NCBI GenBank assembly: GCA_028456385.1
Contig: JALNQF010000792.1
Span: 1-14,095 of the forward strand
Origin: Ophiosphaerella korrae
Taxonomy: Eukaryota > Ascomycota > Dothideomycetes > Pleosporales > Phaeosphaeriaceae
Length of the DNA stretch: 14,095 bases
Reading direction: 5' to 3'
Shown here: one piece after another, positions 1 through 9,240 of the stretch
How the letters are laid out: the number at the start of each line of letters is the position of its first letter
Position numbering within the stretch: position 1 is the stretch's first letter
Program-made: the position numbers and the translations under genes
Notes under the pieces: model-generated
What the model was told of the DNA's origin: nothing
Seen by the model: only the letters and a program-made list of their open reading frames with translations
Databases searched by the model: none

Positions 1-159
1 TAAAAAATAATAGAAAAAGATACTAAAAATAAAAAATTATTAAGCTTTAAAGTTAGCTTAAAAAAAAGTCCTCGAAACAGTTTAAATCCTAGATCGTATC
101 CGCTTAGTAATTAAAAATCGTAGTAGACTAAAATATAGACCCTAATATTTTCTTTAGGA
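1..159 (-). other. Outer element 3' end after the chromodomain
   Basis: This is the stretch left of the outer chromodomain. The pol frame has three stops in a row near 195 and no recognisable domain beyond. A less mutated island at about 68-90 still has tcctcgaaacag, including CA and CG steps. No polypurine tract or LTR start is visible, so the 3' LTR should begin further left. I see nothing else here. Confidence 0.5.
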
Positions 160-335
160 TTTATATTCGCTTATATTTTTAGCTATTATATTCGTAGAGT
201 TATTACTAGTTAAAAACTATAACTTTTTTTAGGCTTTTTTTTCGTATTACCCTACTGTAGCTAGTCTAGTAAACTAGGTAGTACTATTCTACGTATTTTC
301 TATACTCTTTAAAGCGTACGTCTAAGATAGCTTCT
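160..335 (-). pseudogene. pol: Outer integrase-fused chromodomain
   Basis: The frame ending codons at 277 gives EYLVEAILDVRF (about 330-295), then YLVY*TSY with the motif YLVYWTGY at 257-277, where the Trp codon is TAG at 266-268 and Gly is Ser, and a KKSLKKVIVFN-like end (about 235-200). This matches a chromodomain at the C-terminus of a chromovirus integrase. It stands directly downstream of the integrase C-terminal domain in the same frame. The sequence differs from the inner chromodomain (AILDVRF versus EILQHQF-like), showing two separate lineages. Confidence 0.85.
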
Positions 336-419
336 ACTAGGTATTCTTTATATACGCTACTAATTTCTTTATTAGTAATAATAATCGAGATTAGCTATAG
401 TAAGTCTTAATCTAGTAAA

Positions 420-1500
420 GACTTTTAATTCTTAGAGTGTAAGAGTTTTAGAGAGAAGACTAAGAATACGCTTTTACTTAGTATTTCTTAGAGTAGTACT
501 AGCTTATATACTCTACTATTGTAGATAACTCTCTTAATAGAGTATAGGCCTACTTATTAGTAGTCTAATTTTAGGGTTAGCTAAGTAGTTCTCTAATTAG
601 CTATACTAATATAAGCTTAGTTACTAACTTTATATACTAGTCTACTTTAGTAAGAGGTATTAGCTTAGGTTACTTACTCTTATTATACTTAGAGTATTTT
701 TTCTTTAAGGTAGGCTACTAGGTTACTATAGGCGTTAAGTAGCTCGTTAGCTTGTATATATTAGTTATATTAGGCTAGGTTTAGTTAATCTTTATTATTT
801 TCGCTAGAGTATATACTACTATAAGAGTAATACCCTAGGTCTATAAGAAATAGAGTTATCTTAATAGATATATTAATAGTATTATTTACTTAGAACTTAG
901 CTACGTATAGCTAGGCTACTTAGTTATCCTACGCGTAGTTAACGTATTATCTTAGAAAGATCTCTAAGGCTTAATTTACTTACTTAGTTTAGCTATTAGT
1001 TTCTAAGTAGTAGGTAGTTAAGAGCTTTTACGTAATATAGAGGCGTTTATATATATAGTACTAAAATTAACTAATAAAAGTTATCTCTCTATTAGATATA
1101 ATATTTATTAAGACTTTATAAAGCTTAAAAATAGATATAAAATATTAGGTAGCTTCTTTAGGTTTTAGAGACTTATAAGAGAAGAAATAGTGTTTTTTTA
1201 TAAGGTAGTAGTAAATTACTAAGATATATTTATAAATCTAGCTACTATTTTTACTAGTTAGTAAGGCTTAGATATAGTCTACTAAGATATTAGTCTAGAG
1301 TACGTAAGGAATTAGTATAGGTTAGAAGTAACTAAGTTTACTATCTTATAAGTTCTTTATATAGTAGTAGATTAGGTATATATTATAAAATTACTTAATA
1401 GCTTAGAGTATCTTAAGCTAATAATAGTACTTATATATTAGATATAGTATACTATAAAGTCTTTTATAACCTACTAACTAATAGTTATAGTATAAATTAA
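420..1500 (-). pseudogene. pol: Outer integrase, second catalytic Asp changed to Asn
   Basis: The zinc finger lies at about 1480-1370: family GH and CNTC positions read GY and YNIY, with Tyr at 1385-1387 and 1376-1378 in place of Cys. The catalytic core has Asp at 1277-1279 (ILVDYI), the second acid at 1091-1093 as Asn in SNRE (family SDRG/E), and Glu at 962-964 after the TxxYLETNSQT-like block. The C-terminal domain shows KLDY (about 570), a GPYSIKRVIYN-like block (about 555-525), YKLVL (about 510) and the HPVFHVS-like block (about 465). All are in one frame with RIP stops. Two Cys-to-Tyr changes and the Asp-to-Asn change each disable it. Confidence 0.9.
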
Positions 1501-2039
1501 AGATTTAGTAGCGTAGATAGGTATTTAGAAAGATATATAGACGCGTTTTATTAACCTAGAAGCTCTTTTCTTTCTTTAATCTAGTAGAGCTAATATTAGT
1601 ATATAAGAAGTAGTATCTTACTTTATAGAAAGCTTTTAATAGTTTTTATTATCTACTATCTATAGTAGTAAATATAGCTTAGGCTATATAGTCTTCTAAG
1701 TATACTATATCTAGTAATTCTTCTATTAGGTGTAGGTTAATAATATATAGTAGGAGTTCTAGGTCTAGTTCTCTATTATAAGGTAGTAGAAAATCCTCTA
1801 GTAGGTTTACTAATTTTAGTTTTATTCCTATAATATAGTAAAGGTAGGTATATACTATAGTAGCTTATTTTAGTATAAATCTATCTAGCTTTTATAGGTC
1901 TACGAGGCTTAGAGTATAAATTACTATATCTAGCGTAGGTTTTACGCCTAGGGCTAGGACTTAAAAGCTTAGGATAATTTAGTTAGCTCCTAATACTTAT
2001 AGATTAAAATTATCTATAGAGTAATCCTATAGTTAGTAG
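1501..2039 (-). pseudogene. pol: Outer pol linker between RNase H and integrase
   Basis: About 180 codons in the pol frame lie between the DALSR-type end of RNase H (about 2050) and the integrase zinc finger. The frame is broken only by RIP-type stops. The part around 1790-1640 is rich in Leu, Glu and Asp (NRELDLELLLYIINL) and looks helical. Such linkers of variable sequence are usual in gypsy pol; no separate function can be assigned. A short block like RLYI (about 1540) marks the start of the integrase N-terminal region. Confidence 0.65.
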
Positions 2040-2662
2040 CTTAGAGTATCTATAACCCTATTTATATTACTAGGTATATATATAATATAGAAATTAAATT
2101 AGGATAGAAATAATAACTAGTAGGCCTAGTAGTAATTAAGCTTTTTAGTTATTATAAAGGTTTCTAAATTATAGTAGTTTATTATAATATAGATTGTATA
2201 TAAACTACTTATAAGCTCTAGTTTCTATTCTTTAAATACTTAGATTATAGCTATAAGTTCTAGGTTATAGATATTATAATTATATTCTACTAGAGTATAT
2301 TTTTTTAAAAAGAAGCTAACTAGCTATTAGATTCTATCTTAGTTTAGTTAGCTTATTACTCTACCTAAAGCCTACCTAGAGGTATTAGTTTAGATATAGA
2401 TTAGTTTTAAAAGGTTAAAGTAAAGTAAGACTACTTTTAGCTAAAAAAAAGCGTTTAGTTTATTAAAAGTATCTATATATTCTTAAGTAATTATAAAAGG
2501 CTTATACTAGGTCTTTTAAAAGAGTAGCCTATCTCTTTTAGTAAGTTTAGTAATAACCTTAGACTTAATTAACTTAGTAAGTAGTAAAGTAAAGCTTAAG
2601 TAATCTTTAATAAAGTACTAGAAGAATCTAGTATAGCCTAAAAAAGCTAGGACTTCTTTAGT
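2040..2662 (-). pseudogene. pol: Outer RT thumb/connection and RNase H, first Asp lost
   Basis: This is the direct continuation of the outer RT after the insertion. LGYTRFF*YFIKDY (about 2620-2580) is the FLGxxxFYRRFIKDF block that ends RT, TLLLTKL follows, and NAFF*LK corresponds to the FEELK block. RNase H begins at the TDAS motif, here TNTS, with the catalytic Asp codon at 2384-2386 as AAT (Asn). KYTLVEYNYNIYNLELIAI (about 2310-2250) is the YDIYDLELLAI block, and the TKKLN...*AY*LLFLS block (about 2140-2110) has Gln and Trp as stops. The domain ends with a VIDTLS-like block at about 2050. The frame matches the right-hand RT once the inner element is removed. Confidence 0.9.
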
Positions 2663-2667
2663 AGTCT
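2663..2667. repeat. Target site duplication, left copy
   Basis: AGTCT stands directly before the TGTAAGG start of the left LTR and matches the five bases after the right LTR. A 5-bp duplication is the usual Ty3/gypsy length. Confidence 0.93.
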
Positions 2668-3125
2668 TGTAAGGAGTACTACTAGAGTTAACTTCCTAGT
2701 ATCCTAAAAGTATTAGTAAATTAAGAAGTAATAACAAAAGCTTGTATTAGGATCTATAATAACTATAAACAATAGAAGATATTTTATAACTATCTTATAT
2801 TAGCGTTCTATAGTTAAAGGATTAAATTACTTATACTATCTTAATAATACGTATATTATTAACTATATACTTATATTAATCTATTTATATAATAGTATAG
2901 ATTACTACTAATCTATATATACGTAACTATAGATTACCTTAATCTATTCGTACGTTATTATAGATTACTTTAATCTATCTACACGTAATTATAGATTACT
3001 ACTACGTATCCTAATTGTAAGTAGTTTCCTAATTAAAGTTATTACCCTACTTGTCCTATACTTTGTTAGCGTCTAAGTTAAGACTAATTAGTTCTATCTT
3101 AATTTCTCTTATTATACCTATAACA
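2668..3125 (-). repeat. Inner element 3' LTR
   Basis: This 458-bp long terminal repeat is the downstream LTR, because the element is on the minus strand. Its outer end keeps the original TG/CA terminus (TGTAAGG on the plus strand, ending TAACA). A hand alignment to the right LTR is gap-free over 458 positions with about 27 differences, roughly 23 of them C/T or G/A transitions. That is the RIP pattern, so the divergence cannot be used as a clock. It carries an array of four palindromic units at 2897-3010. Confidence 0.95.
2897..3010. repeat. 31-32 bp palindromic repeat array in inner 3' LTR
   Basis: Four units start at about 2897, 2929, 2960 and 2991 (spacings 32, 31, 31). The first three contain the inverted repeat atagatta...taatctat around a short centre; the fourth keeps only the left arm. 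Linkers each contain a CG-bearing core such as tacgtaac or cacgtaat. The same array sits at the same offset in the other LTR, so it belongs to the LTR and is not a local expansion. Its role is unknown; repeated palindromes inside an LTR could be protein-binding sites. Confidence 0.85.
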
Positions 3126-3140
3126 CTATCTCCCCCTCTA
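3126..3140 (-). other. Polypurine tract of the inner element
   Basis: On the minus strand, agagggggagatag lies directly before the TGTTA start of the 3' LTR. A purine run here primes plus-strand DNA synthesis during reverse transcription. It is among the most GC-rich spots of the window and lacks TpG or CpA steps except at its edge, which explains why RIP left it intact. It fixes the element's orientation. Confidence 0.88.
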
Positions 3141-3770
3141 GATAGTTCCTAGTTTATCTATCCTAGGGCTAAAGTTATTAATCTAGTTTCTTCGTTAATG
3201 TAGAGTTCTTTATCCTCCCTTATACCTACTAAGTCTACTCTCTATCGCCTTTAGTTAGCTAATTATATACTACGTTATAGTATAGCTATATTTCTTTGTT
3301 CTTATTATAAGTCTTTAAATCTTCCTCTAGAGTATATTTCTTTAAAATATAGTAAGGCTTATAAGGTGTATATCTATACTAACGCTTATATATCTTATAA
3401 CCTTTTTAGTATATCTTTTATAGAATATAGGTTAATAATACTTACTTACGTATCTATACTTATTTGTAATAGGGAGAGCTATTAACTATACTTAAGATAA
3501 ACTATCTAGATAGATTACTAAGGCTAAAAAAGAACGTAATCGTATTCTAAGTATATAAGTAAAAAATTACGCTCGTTTAGTCTATCTTTGTAAGATAAAG
3601 GCTTTAAATAATAAGAAGTTTATCGCGTAAGCTACTCTTATTAAGTCTAAGCTTAATTTTAAGGCTATAGTAGGAGCTATTCCTATTATATTAGGCGTTC
3701 CTAATGCCTCTCTATCTAGTAGTAGTAGTGTTAATTTTCTTAGTTTGCTATAAGGCACTCTAGAGGGTTT
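3141..3770 (-). other. Inner element tail between chromodomain and polypurine tract
   Basis: About 630 bases separate the end of the recognisable chromodomain frame from the polypurine tract. I recognise no protein. In one minus-strand frame a stretch of about 55 codons (about 3585-3755) has no stop at all, unusual in DNA this rich in TAA and TAG. Other frames also have long stretches broken only by stops RIP could have made. It could be the C-terminal tail of pol, a small extra ORF, or 3' untranslated sequence with chance openness. Slightly more G and C survives here than in the pol region. Confidence 0.45.
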
Positions 3771-3789
3771 TAACTTTAGAACTCCTCTA

Positions 3790-3960
3790 GTTTCTTAAAG
3801 TAATTAAGGTTATTCTCTAGTTCCTATATTTTCTCTTATAGTCGTCCCTTTTTGTCTATACCTATCTATTCTACTAGGTAGTAGTTTCTTCTATTATAGA
3901 ACTAGTACTATAAGATTTCTTTAACTTCTTATTCTTCTTATTCTCTATATATATCTACTT
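3790..3960 (-). pseudogene. pol: Inner integrase-fused chromodomain
   Basis: A chromodomain fused to the integrase C-terminus binds methylated histone tails and is thought to direct chromoviruses to heterochromatin. After the HPIFHVALLE block the same frame gives VKEIL (about 3925), NYYLVE*IGI at 3857-3886 (family YLVKWxGY, Trp now TAG at 3866-3868) and a LWEKM-like end, followed by LEEF. Order, spacing and position at the very end of pol fit a chromodomain of about 50 residues. An aromatic-cage Trp is lost to a stop. Confidence 0.85.
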
Positions 3961-4099
3961 TGTATACTAGTAGTTTTGCGTTTTGTAGTACCTATTCTAG
4001 TAGAGCTACGTAAAATATTAGGTATATCCTTATCTTATTTAGTAGCTTTAATTTAAATATAACTAGTATAACTTCTTTCTCTACTTTATATAGTCTTAT

Positions 4100-5060
4100 T
4101 TTAACGTAGTCTAGTTTTAAACTTAGTTACTTACTTTTAATATTTTTCTTTACTAACTATACTTTTTCTTTCTCTCTAAATTAAGGTCTCTCTTTATACT
4201 TTTTATTGTAGTATTTTACTATTTAATTATATAGGAATTCTATATCCTATCTTAGTTAATTATATATATCTTTAAGTCTATTAGTAAAGTTTTCTCCTCT
4301 TAGAGACTAAGATATCTAATTTCTTAGTATCTAGTATACGTTAAGTTTAAATCTATAGTTTATAAAGAAAAGTAATACTCTTATTACTATATTCTTTGCG
4401 CTATTATATACTAACTATGCTATAGGTAGTAGTTGTACCTAGTTATTCTAGTTGTAGTTAAGGTAGTATCTTAAGTATTATTCTATTATCTAATTTATTC
4501 GTTCTAATTATCTATCTATTTGTAGGTAATATACTATAGACATTGCGTACTATACTTCTAATTACGCTATTATTATTCTTTATAGTTTTAAAGTAAATCT
4601 TACGTCTCTATCTATAATAATTTTATCTAGTAGTCTATATTAACTAATTATAGTTCCTAGGACCTAGTATATAGTAACCTCTATCCTACTTTTCTCTTTA
4701 TATAGTTAGAAGTATAAGTACTTTATAAGTTTATTTACTATTATTAAGATTCTATTATATTTAACTCCTAATATTAGATCTTTAGACTTAGGTAACTTTG
4801 TAATAAAGTCTATCGTAATAACTCCCTATAGTTATTCTAGGATATCTACTAGTTGTAATATTCTATATAGTATATATCTATTATATTTATTCTTATAGTA
4901 TTCTATATAGTCTTGTAGTACCTCTATTACTAATTGTATTACTTTTAGAATATAATAGTCTTGTAGTAGCCTATCTAATATTTTTTTAATACCTTAGTAA
5001 CTATATACTAGTAATTTATAGAATTATTATATAAATTCTCTTTAGATCTTTCTTAGAATA
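4100..5060 (-). pseudogene. pol: Inner integrase, D,D,E codons intact, zinc finger destroyed
   Basis: Integrase inserts the DNA copy in the genome. The N-terminal HHCC finger lies at about 5020-4890; its Cys pair (family QDCxxC) is QDYIEY with Tyr codons at 4907-4909 and 4898-4900. The core shows all three acids: Asp 4808-4810 in IDFITKLPK, Asp 4610-4612 in the DRDVRF block, and Glu 4481-4483 after the YHPQTDGQTER-type block (Gln codons now stops). The C-terminal domain has the GEKVYL-type block (about 4170) and KLDYVKI-type block (about 4110), and continues to an HPIFHVALLE-type block at about 4029-3996. The core is the best-preserved enzyme here but is still cut by several RIP stops. Confidence 0.92.
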
Positions 5061-5239
5061 TATATTCTTCTATAGGCTTATATAAATCCTTTTTAGATTT
5101 CTAGTTTCTTTATTTCTTTAGATACTTCTTACGTTGTTTTCTAAATCTATTTATCTAGCTCGCTACTTATTCTTTTAAGTGTTATAGCTATTTTAGGTGT
5201 ATTTAAGACTAAATATCTTTCTTTGTTTTTAACTAGAAC

Positions 5240-5690
5240 TATACTAGTAGCGCTTACTTCTTTCTATAAGTCTAGTCTTCTACTAAGAGTATCTATAAAT
5301 TAGTTATCTTTCCCTTTTATATATATAATTTCTATATTAAATATTAATAGGAATTCCTACTATCTTATATATTATTGTAATAGTTCTTTGTTTATTATAA
5401 ATCTTATAAGATTCTTATAGTCTATATAGATTTTTATCTAATACTTTACTCTTTATAGGTATACTCTCTATAATTTAAATACTTTATAGATTACTAGTAT
5501 TTCTTTATTATAAATTAGGTAGTTAAGTTCTACTATTTTTATCTTCTTAGAGAAGTATTTAACTAAGTATTCTTTTTTAGTCTCTAGGTCTTCTTGTATT
5601 AGTGCTATTCTATAGACTAAATTAGATGTATCTATCTTTACTATTACTAGTAGGTCTAGGTTATATATTCTAATAACTAGGTTTTCTATA
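5240..5690 (-). pseudogene. pol: Inner RNase H
   Basis: RNase H removes the RNA strand of the RNA:DNA hybrid. It follows RT in the same frame. The first catalytic Asp is retained in KIDTSN (about 5640-5620; family TDAS). EYLVKYFSKK (about 5555) and ELNYLIYNKEILVI (about 5520) match the Y-x-I-Y-D-K-E-L-L-A-I block, with its Asp turned to Asn (YNKE). The end block, family TRRQARWAEFL, appears at about 5390-5350 with Gln and Trp codons as stops. Length is normal for the family. Confidence 0.9.
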
Positions 5691-5749
5691 AACTTTTTCT
5701 TAATCTTCTTAAATACTTTATTGTATTCTTTTATCTATTTAAATAGCGT

Positions 5750-6500
5750 ATCTTTTTTTATAAGTCTTGTTATTAGTTCTATATCTTTAGACTATCTTAC
5801 TATTAACTTTCTATAAAAGTTAGCTAGCCTATAGAATTATTATACTTCTTTTAGGTTTTTTAGTATTAGCTATTCGTTAATTAATCTAATCTTTTCTAGG
5901 TTAATCTTAATTTTTCCTAGTTTAATAATAAATCTAAGGAAATCTATTTCCTTTATATAGAACTCGTATTTTCTTATTTTAAGAAATAATTTATTTTCTA
6001 CTAGTTTTTCTAGTACTTTGTGTACGTGTTATATGTGTTCTTCTTCTATTTCTAAAAATATAAGGATATTATCTAGGTATATAAATATAAATACGTCTAA
6101 GTACTCTCTTAGTACTATATTAATTCTTTTTTAAAATACTACTAGTATATTTATTAAGCTAAATAGTATAACTAAGTATTTATATAGTCTATACTATATT
6201 CTAAACGCTATTTTCTACTTCTCTCCCTTTTAAATTCTAATCTAATAGTAGGTATTCTAGATATCTAGTTTTATAAAGATTCTTACTCTTTATAGTCTAT
6301 CTTATATTCTATCTATTTATAGTAATAAGTATTAGTTCTTATTTATAATTACGTTAGTTTTCCTAAAATTTACGTAGAGTCTTTTATTACTTATTCTCTT
6401 TTTGTCTATAAATATAAGTCTATACGCTACTAAAGATTTAGATTCTTTTATCTATTTCTTTTTTATTACGCTTTAGATAAATATTTATTTAATTTTAGAT
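5750..6500 (-). pseudogene. pol: Inner reverse transcriptase, YLDD changed to YLDN
   Basis: Reverse transcriptase copies element RNA to DNA. In the minus-strand frame with codons ending at 6079 all Ty3/gypsy blocks are seen in order: a VNFRKTN-like block (about 6400), FTKLD (about 6300), the RIKEGDEWKTAF-type block (about 6230), the YLVxPFGLxNAPxxFQ-type block (about 6190-6140) with Q as stop, then the active site at 6068-6079. The active site reads Y-L-D-N: the second catalytic Asp is AAT, from a GAT after T. ILIF and EIEEEHI*HV follow, the stop replacing Gln. The motif-A Asp is retained. The best match is the chromovirus group with VYLDDILIFS. Confidence 0.95.
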
Positions 6501-6699
6501 TCTTCTTCTATTTTTTAGTAGACTAGGCTCTATCCTACGTCTTTACCTTTTTCTAGTTCTATCGCTAAATCCTATAGTTAATATTCTAGAAGGTAATTTT
6601 CTAGCTCTATAAGCTATTTTTCCTATTTCTTATATTCTTTAAGGAATTCTCCTTTATAAGTACTTATATTAGCTTTTAATATATCTATTTTATAGTATT

Positions 6700-7004
6700 T
6701 AATCTTTCTTGTTCTCTAATTAATATATAGGTTAGTTATCTATAACTATAGTATACCTAATATTATATCTTATTTGTTATTAATTATTATTATATCTATA
6801 ACTAATTCTTAATTATTATTCTTTCTAGTTCTAATATTAAGAGAACTATTTTAAATCTAATAAGTTCCTAAAATAGTTTTCCTTTAATCGTACTTAGTTA
6901 TTAAGAGTATTTCTTTATTATATACCTTATTCTTTATATTTTTATAAACTTTTTAGATAAAAAGTTTCTTATAGCTCTACTATTAATTATTAACTATACT
7001 TTTT
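6700..7004 (-). pseudogene. pro: Inner aspartic protease, catalytic Asp lost and frame broken
   Basis: The retroviral-type aspartic protease cuts the polyprotein. The active-site D-S-G-A motif is at 6973-6984 and reads N-S-R-A: GAT became AAT and GGA became AGA, both RIP changes; RNFLSKKF follows as in the family. The C-terminal flap and ILG motif (DIILG at about 6769-6755) is present but in the next frame: the active site is in the gag frame (codons ending at multiples of 3), whereas DIILG is in the RT frame. A one-base indel near 6800-6825 would explain this. RIP does not make indels, so it is separate damage, unless the parent had an unusual arrangement. Confidence 0.85.
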
Positions 7005-8184
7005 TTCTTTAGTATATACCTATTTTTGTAATATATAGGCTTCTTATACTTTTTAGCTTTTCTTACTTAGGTAACTTTATAAATTATCTATCTTTCTAGG
7101 GCTATAGCTCTACTTTAAGTTTATATTCTTTATATTTTAGATATTTATTATACTTGTATTTATACTATAGTCCTCCTTAGACGTATTTCTTAGATAGCTT
7201 AGATCTAGGTCTTACTACTACGTATCTATCTTCTAAGATTATTTCCTACCCTTAGATATCTTCTACTAAGATTACTCTTATATAATTATAGCCTCTTCTC
7301 TTTATAAGCTATACGTTGTTATTTGCTTTAGGGTTTCTATATATAATATAGTTTTTATCTAGGTATAATATCTATAATACTTTAAAATAGACTAGATATT
7401 TTAAGTCTATTATTTTATTATCCCCTTCCTAGTATTTATCTTCTCTAGGTGTGTTTATTATTAAGATATAGTACACTACTAGTATTCTTAGTATATAGGC
7501 TTTATTAATCTATTATATTTCTCTTATAAAGTATTACTATTCTCTTTATATAAGTATTCTTCTTACTATAACTATATATTGTTTTATTTATTCTTAAAAT
7601 AGTATAAACTTTATTTCTTTAAGATTATATTCTTTTTAGTCTTTATATACTTCCTCTATACTTATAACTATTAAGTATATTTAAGTAAATCTTTATTCTT
7701 TATTTTATTCCTCTATATCTATTATTATATAGTTATTATAGCTATATATTATTAGCTAGGTATACTCTATACTTCTTATACTAACTTATTCCTTACTTCC
7801 TTATAGTCCTTTAGAGGTAGTTGTAGTAGTCTCTTTATCTAGTACTAGTTCTTTAGCCTAAGTTAATAGAATCTAGGGCTCTTCCTTTTCTAAGTCTCTT
7901 ATTAGTAGGTCTATTACTTAGGCTATCTCTTCTAGCTAAGCTTTTATTTTTTCTTTTATTATAGCTACTCTATATCTCTATTTTTATAGGAACTATACTA
8001 CTCTCTATTTACTAGAAAGATATATATAGTAGTTGTTATTATAATAAAAAGTCTAGTAAAGTATTACGTATTATACTTCTTTACTCCTAGCTACCTTCTC
8101 TTAAGGTTTAGCCTATACTTATAGTACTTCCTTTTTCTTTTCTATTGTTTTTAACTAAGTTTTTTTTTTTGGGTCCTTACTTCT
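7005..8184 (-). pseudogene. Inner Gag-Pol spacer between knuckles and protease
   Basis: About 390 codons lie between the second knuckle and the protease, in the same frame as both and interrupted only by RIP-type stops, so this was real coding sequence. Near 8060-8010 the frame reads YQTFYYNNNYYIYLSSK-like, which fits a W-T-x-C-Y-D-D-x-C-x-x-H-x-S-x-K motif I recall from many fungal gypsy polyproteins, again with Cys and His turned to Tyr and Asp to Asn. A Glu/Lys-rich, helix-like part follows at about 7960-7830. Its function is not known to me. It is long for the distance between nucleocapsid and protease. Confidence 0.7.
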
Positions 8185-8295
8185 ATAGTCTTTTATAAAG
8201 TATCTAGGTTTTCTATATTTATAGTATACTATATCTTTCTTCTTTTATAATTAGTAGTCTTTTACGTAGTAGCTTTTCTTACTATAGTTAAAGTA
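8185..8295 (-). pseudogene. gag: Two tandem CCHC zinc knuckles, all ligands turned to Tyr
   Basis: Nucleocapsid zinc knuckles (C-x2-C-x4-H-x4-C) bind element RNA. Two lie in one frame: the first at 8254-8295 reads YFNYSKKSYYVKDY and the second at 8185-8226 reads YYKYRKPRYFIKDY. In both, Tyr sits at positions 1, 4, 9 and 14, exactly where three Cys and one His belong. Each change is what RIP gives: TGY to TAY for Cys and CAY to TAY for His. The surrounding residues (FN, KK, VKD, KP, FIKD) still match ordinary knuckles. RNA binding is therefore completely abolished even apart from the stop codons. A Lys-rich stretch follows at about 8165-8120. Confidence 0.93.
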
Positions 8296-9240
8296 CGTAA
8301 AGTCTTTATTCTTCTTCTTTTTCTTATTTTTATTTATATTAAGGATTATAGAGTCTCTCTTGTTATAGTTCTAAGTATAGCTTCTATACTTGTTCTTCTT
8401 CTATTCTTAAAGGTTGTTATTAATTTATATTACTTACTATTTTAGGGCTTCTAGTATCCTAGGCTTTTCTATATATATTATTTTGTATTGTATTTTTACG
8501 TTTAATCTTTATTTAAATTATAATATTAGGGCTAATTTATTCTATTCTATATTTTAAGATAGTTATTTAAATTATAATACATATTTAAGAATACTTTTAC
8601 TTTATATAAGCTGTTTAAGTTTCTCTTTAGCTTATTAAGTAATATCTATATCTCTAAATACTACTCTTATTCTTTTAGTAAAGTATTTATAACTTCTAAA
8701 AATAGCTCTAGTTTTATTCTTCTAGGTTATTAGAGAGTATGTTATATAGTCTATCTAGTAAGGTTTATACTATCTTATTACGTCTTCTTTAAAGTATAGT
8801 CTAATATATATTACCTTCTTTTCTTCTATATTAAAGTATAGTACTTATACATCTATCTAGAGTTATACTAAAGCTATAAAGAGTCTTAGTTTCTCTCTTA
8901 TTCTATTAAACTTCTTAAGGATAGGTATCTTAAGTAGTTTCTTTATCGCGCTTATCTCTAGGCGTTACGTAATTAGTTCTATCTAGTTTTAGCCTTTAAT
9001 AATAGCCTTAATTTATACTTTGTTTTATTTTACGTAATCTTGTAGTTTCTTATTTTATATTTCTAAGGTATTAATTACTATCTTTATATTTTCCTTTTCT
9101 AAGATTAAGTTATTAATTTAGTCCTTAATTGTTTCCTTTATAGTACTATTAGACTTATAACTACTCTTAGGTGCTTTACTTATTAAACTTTCTACTATCT
9201 TATTAGCTAGACTATACGTTACTTACGCTTTACTTCTTAT
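8296..9240 (-). pseudogene. gag: Inner Gag (capsid region), RIP-inactivated
   Basis: Gag forms the cytoplasmic virus-like particle that packages element RNA. One minus-strand frame runs from 9240 to the zinc knuckles, broken only by TAA/TAG. The likely start is ATA at 9238-9240, an ATG changed by RIP, only 19 bases after the LTR. The N-terminal part (about 9150-9000) is rich in Lys, Glu, Leu and Asn and looks helical or coiled-coil. About 8920-8480 resembles the retrotransposon Gag fold: a KKFNRIREKLRLF-like start (about 8915), a run like YIRLYFK (about 8795) and a LKQLI...FKQLS-like end (about 8610-8550). The family match rests on remembered pattern. The same frame continues through the knuckles to the protease, suggesting a fused Gag-protease polyprotein. 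Confidence 0.85.

Larger units (their letters stand above)
1..2667 (-). mobile_element. Outer Ty3/gypsy element, 3' part (RT thumb, RNase H, integrase, chromodomain)
   Basis: This is the downstream part of the element broken by the inner insertion. It reads from 2667 towards 1 in one frame interrupted only by TAA/TAG stops: RT thumb, RNase H, linker, zinc-finger integrase, integrase C-terminal domain and chromodomain. The domain order (RT, RNase H, integrase, chromodomain) is that of chromoviruses within Ty3/gypsy (Metaviridae). The 3' LTR is not in the window and should lie just left of base 1. Confidence 0.9.

Noticed and set aside
2897..3010. Replication origin iterons or phage-type operators
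   Set aside because: The array is duplicated at the same offset in both LTRs, so it belongs to the retrotransposon.
3126..3300. Plus-strand gene starting in the pyrimidine-rich stretch after the left LTR
   Set aside because: The ctatctccccctctag run is the complement of a polypurine tract, and all recognised motifs of this element are on the minus strand.
6000..6250. Reassigned stop codons or a living RT gene with readthrough
   Set aside because: The stops replace Gln and Trp at CpA/TpG positions together with many Cys-to-Tyr and Asp-to-Asn changes at essential sites, which is damage and not recoding.
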